Origin: Calditrichota bacterium
GTDB taxonomy: Bacteria; Calditrichota; Calditrichia; Calditrichales; Calditrichaceae
Direction of reading: 5' to 3'
Assembly (NCBI GenBank): GCA_024278715.1
Contig: JAJRSN010000396.1
Location: forward strand, 1 to 7,015
DNA: 7,015 nucleotides
Shown piece after piece: positions 6,211 to 7,015 of this stretch (positions are counted from its first letter, which is position 1; every line of letters starts with the position of its first letter). A program made the translations under genes and the position numbers. A model generated the notes under the pieces. That model was given only the letters and a program-made list of their open reading frames with translations. It searched no databases and was not told the DNA's origin.

Positions 6211-6401
6211 ATACACCTGAAATTCGATTTTCTTTCGGTGTTTTTGAAAAAAAATTAGTGCGGCAATATACAATTTTTCAGAATTAAAAACACGGCTCTG
6301 ATCAACGTAAAGGGATAAGCCAAAAACCCCGCTTAAATCAATCCCAGCAAATAACAAACATCCGAATCGACTGTTTAACGTAAAATACACAAAAAAGACC
6401 G
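6211..6401 (-). other. Spacer between the TPR gene and the sigma-methyltransferase gene
   Basis: This 191-nt stretch has no convincing gene. It is read through by the sigma-methyltransferase frame up to an ATG at 6390, but the translation there is phenylalanine-rich, low in similarity to anything I know, and lies ahead of the normal start of sigma region 2. No clear terminator hairpin follows the TPR stop. I see no strong -35/-10 pair; TATATT at 6266-6271 (minus strand) lacks a good -35. It may carry the promoter of the sigma-methyltransferase gene. Confidence 0.4.
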
Positions 6402-7015
6402 TTAACGCAGTAATGTTTCAATTTCGTTCAAACGGGGATTCCGGGGATCAACCGCTTTCAATTTTTGATACATTTGCCGAACCATTGCCTGATCGTTTTC
6501 TTTTTGATAGATTTTCGCCAAATAATAAAACAAATCGGGATTATTCATTCCTTTCCCCAGCGCCAATAGCAACTGATCCTTTGCTTCCGAATAATTTCCG
6601 ATTGCCCGATAATACAAACCGCGGTAATAGTAGAATTCCGCCTCGGAAAATCTTTTTTTATCTAATCCGCTAAGCAATTTAAAGTAAGAATCGAGCTTTT
6701 GCGATTTCAGAAAGACTTCAAAAGCGCGCGCGGCTTGCTGCGGAGAAAAACATTTTTCACACGAGCTCTGTTCGTAAAACGCCGCCGCCTGAAAATAGTC
6801 TTTGTTAAAAAAGTAAACATCACCCATTAAAATAAAATATTCGGTGGATAACGGACGTTTACTCAACTCCGTTTGAACCCGATATTCGTCCAAAACATCT
6901 CTTACTCGCCGCATTTGTTTCATCTGCGAATAGACCTTGGCGATTTGCAGTAACAAGGCGGTTTTTTGAGGATCTTCCTGATAGGCTTTCTCCAGATATC
7001 TGATACCGGAAGTAA
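6402..7015 (-). CDS. Tetratricopeptide-repeat protein, C-terminal fragment (5' end outside window)
   Basis: The minus frame is open from the right edge to the TAA at 6404-6402, giving 203 complete codons of a protein whose start lies beyond the window. Helical TPR pairs are visible: the half repeat IRYLEKAYQEDPQ at the edge, LLLQIAKVYSQM (about 20-31), YFILMGDVYFFNKDYFQAAAF (about 59-79), YYYRGLYYRAIGNYSEAKDQ (about 128-147) and LFYYLAKIYQKENDQAMVRQ (about 161-180), then AVDPRNPRLNEIE near the end. A CEKC pair lies at about 85-88. TPR proteins are scaffolds for protein contacts, and nothing in this piece tells its partner or location. A TTG at 6956 could be mistaken for the start, but TPR-like sequence continues upstream of it, so it is internal. 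The gene is co-oriented with and upstream of the sigma-methyltransferase gene, 191 nt apart; a functional link is unproven. Confidence 0.85.
   Translation of the reverse strand, partial: TSGIRYLEKAYQEDPQKTALLLQIAKVYSQMKQMRRVRDVLDEYRVQTELSKRPLSTEYFILMGDVYFFNKDYFQAAAFYEQSSCEKCFSPQQAARAFEVFLKSQKLDSYFKLLSGLDKKRFSEAEFYYYRGLYYRAIGNYSEAKDQLLLALGKGMNNPDLFYYLAKIYQKENDQAMVRQMYQKLKAVDPRNPRLNEIETLLR

Noticed and set aside
4981..6306. Shared word GTTGATC on the minus strand upstream of both ahcY (4987-4981) and the sigma-methyltransferase gene (6306-6300), as a common -35 element
   Set aside because: The two sites lie at similar distances from their starts (about 108 and 90 nt), but one shared 7-mer between two regions of 137-191 nt is expected about once by chance, and no second box occurs at equal spacing.
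6211..6390. Upstream in-frame ATG at 6390 as start of the sigma-methyltransferase gene, adding 60 residues
   Set aside because: The added residues match no known domain, and sigma region 2 begins normally just after the ATG at 6210. The stretch looks like non-coding leader.
6954..6956. TTG as the start of the TPR gene
   Set aside because: The same frame continues to the window edge with TPR-like sequence (IRYLEKAYQEDPQ), so the TTG is an internal leucine codon.

Overview
The window reads as ordinary chromosome from a Gram-negative bacterium of the Calditrichota / Ignavibacteriota / KSB1 / Marinimicrobia neighbourhood, with Calditrichota (Caldithrix-like) my best guess. The grounds are the C-terminal secretion tail with the 'NYPNPFNPTT' signature, a SusC-style TonB-dependent receptor with a carboxypeptidase-regulatory-like N-terminal domain, moderate G+C genes with AT-rich spacers, and a short archaeal/Thermotoga-type S-adenosylhomocysteine hydrolase. 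The phylum is an inference; no rRNA or other marker is present.

Layout. Positions 1-1517 (minus) hold the first 505 codons of a TonB-dependent outer-membrane receptor that runs off the left edge. A 306-bp AT-rich divergent control region (1518-1823) separates it from a plus-strand gene (1824-3542) for a secreted seven-motif FG-GAP/VCBS protein with a type IX secretion tail. A hairpin with A and T tracts (3559-3599) can terminate both this gene and the convergent gene beyond it. From there to the right edge everything lies on the minus strand. Read in transcription order: a TPR-protein fragment (7015-6402), a spacer, an unusual fusion of an ECF-type sigma factor with a SAM-dependent methyltransferase domain (6210-5011), a 137-bp spacer, and ahcY (4873-3617).

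How the genes may work together. The left half is cell-surface biology: an outer-membrane importer divergent from a secreted beta-propeller-like protein, possibly under shared control. The right half centres on the methyl cycle. AhcY removes S-adenosylhomocysteine (SAH), the product inhibitor of methyltransferases. Directly upstream in the same orientation lies a protein that joins sigma regions 2 and 4 to a methyltransferase domain resembling the one in ArsR-methyltransferase fusions (SahR-like regulators of the SAM/SAH cycle in Proteobacteria). I infer that this is a one-protein SAM/SAH-responsive sigma factor controlling ahcY. It is the most interesting feature of the window.

I saw no tRNA, rRNA, CRISPR array, insertion sequence or recognised riboswitch.
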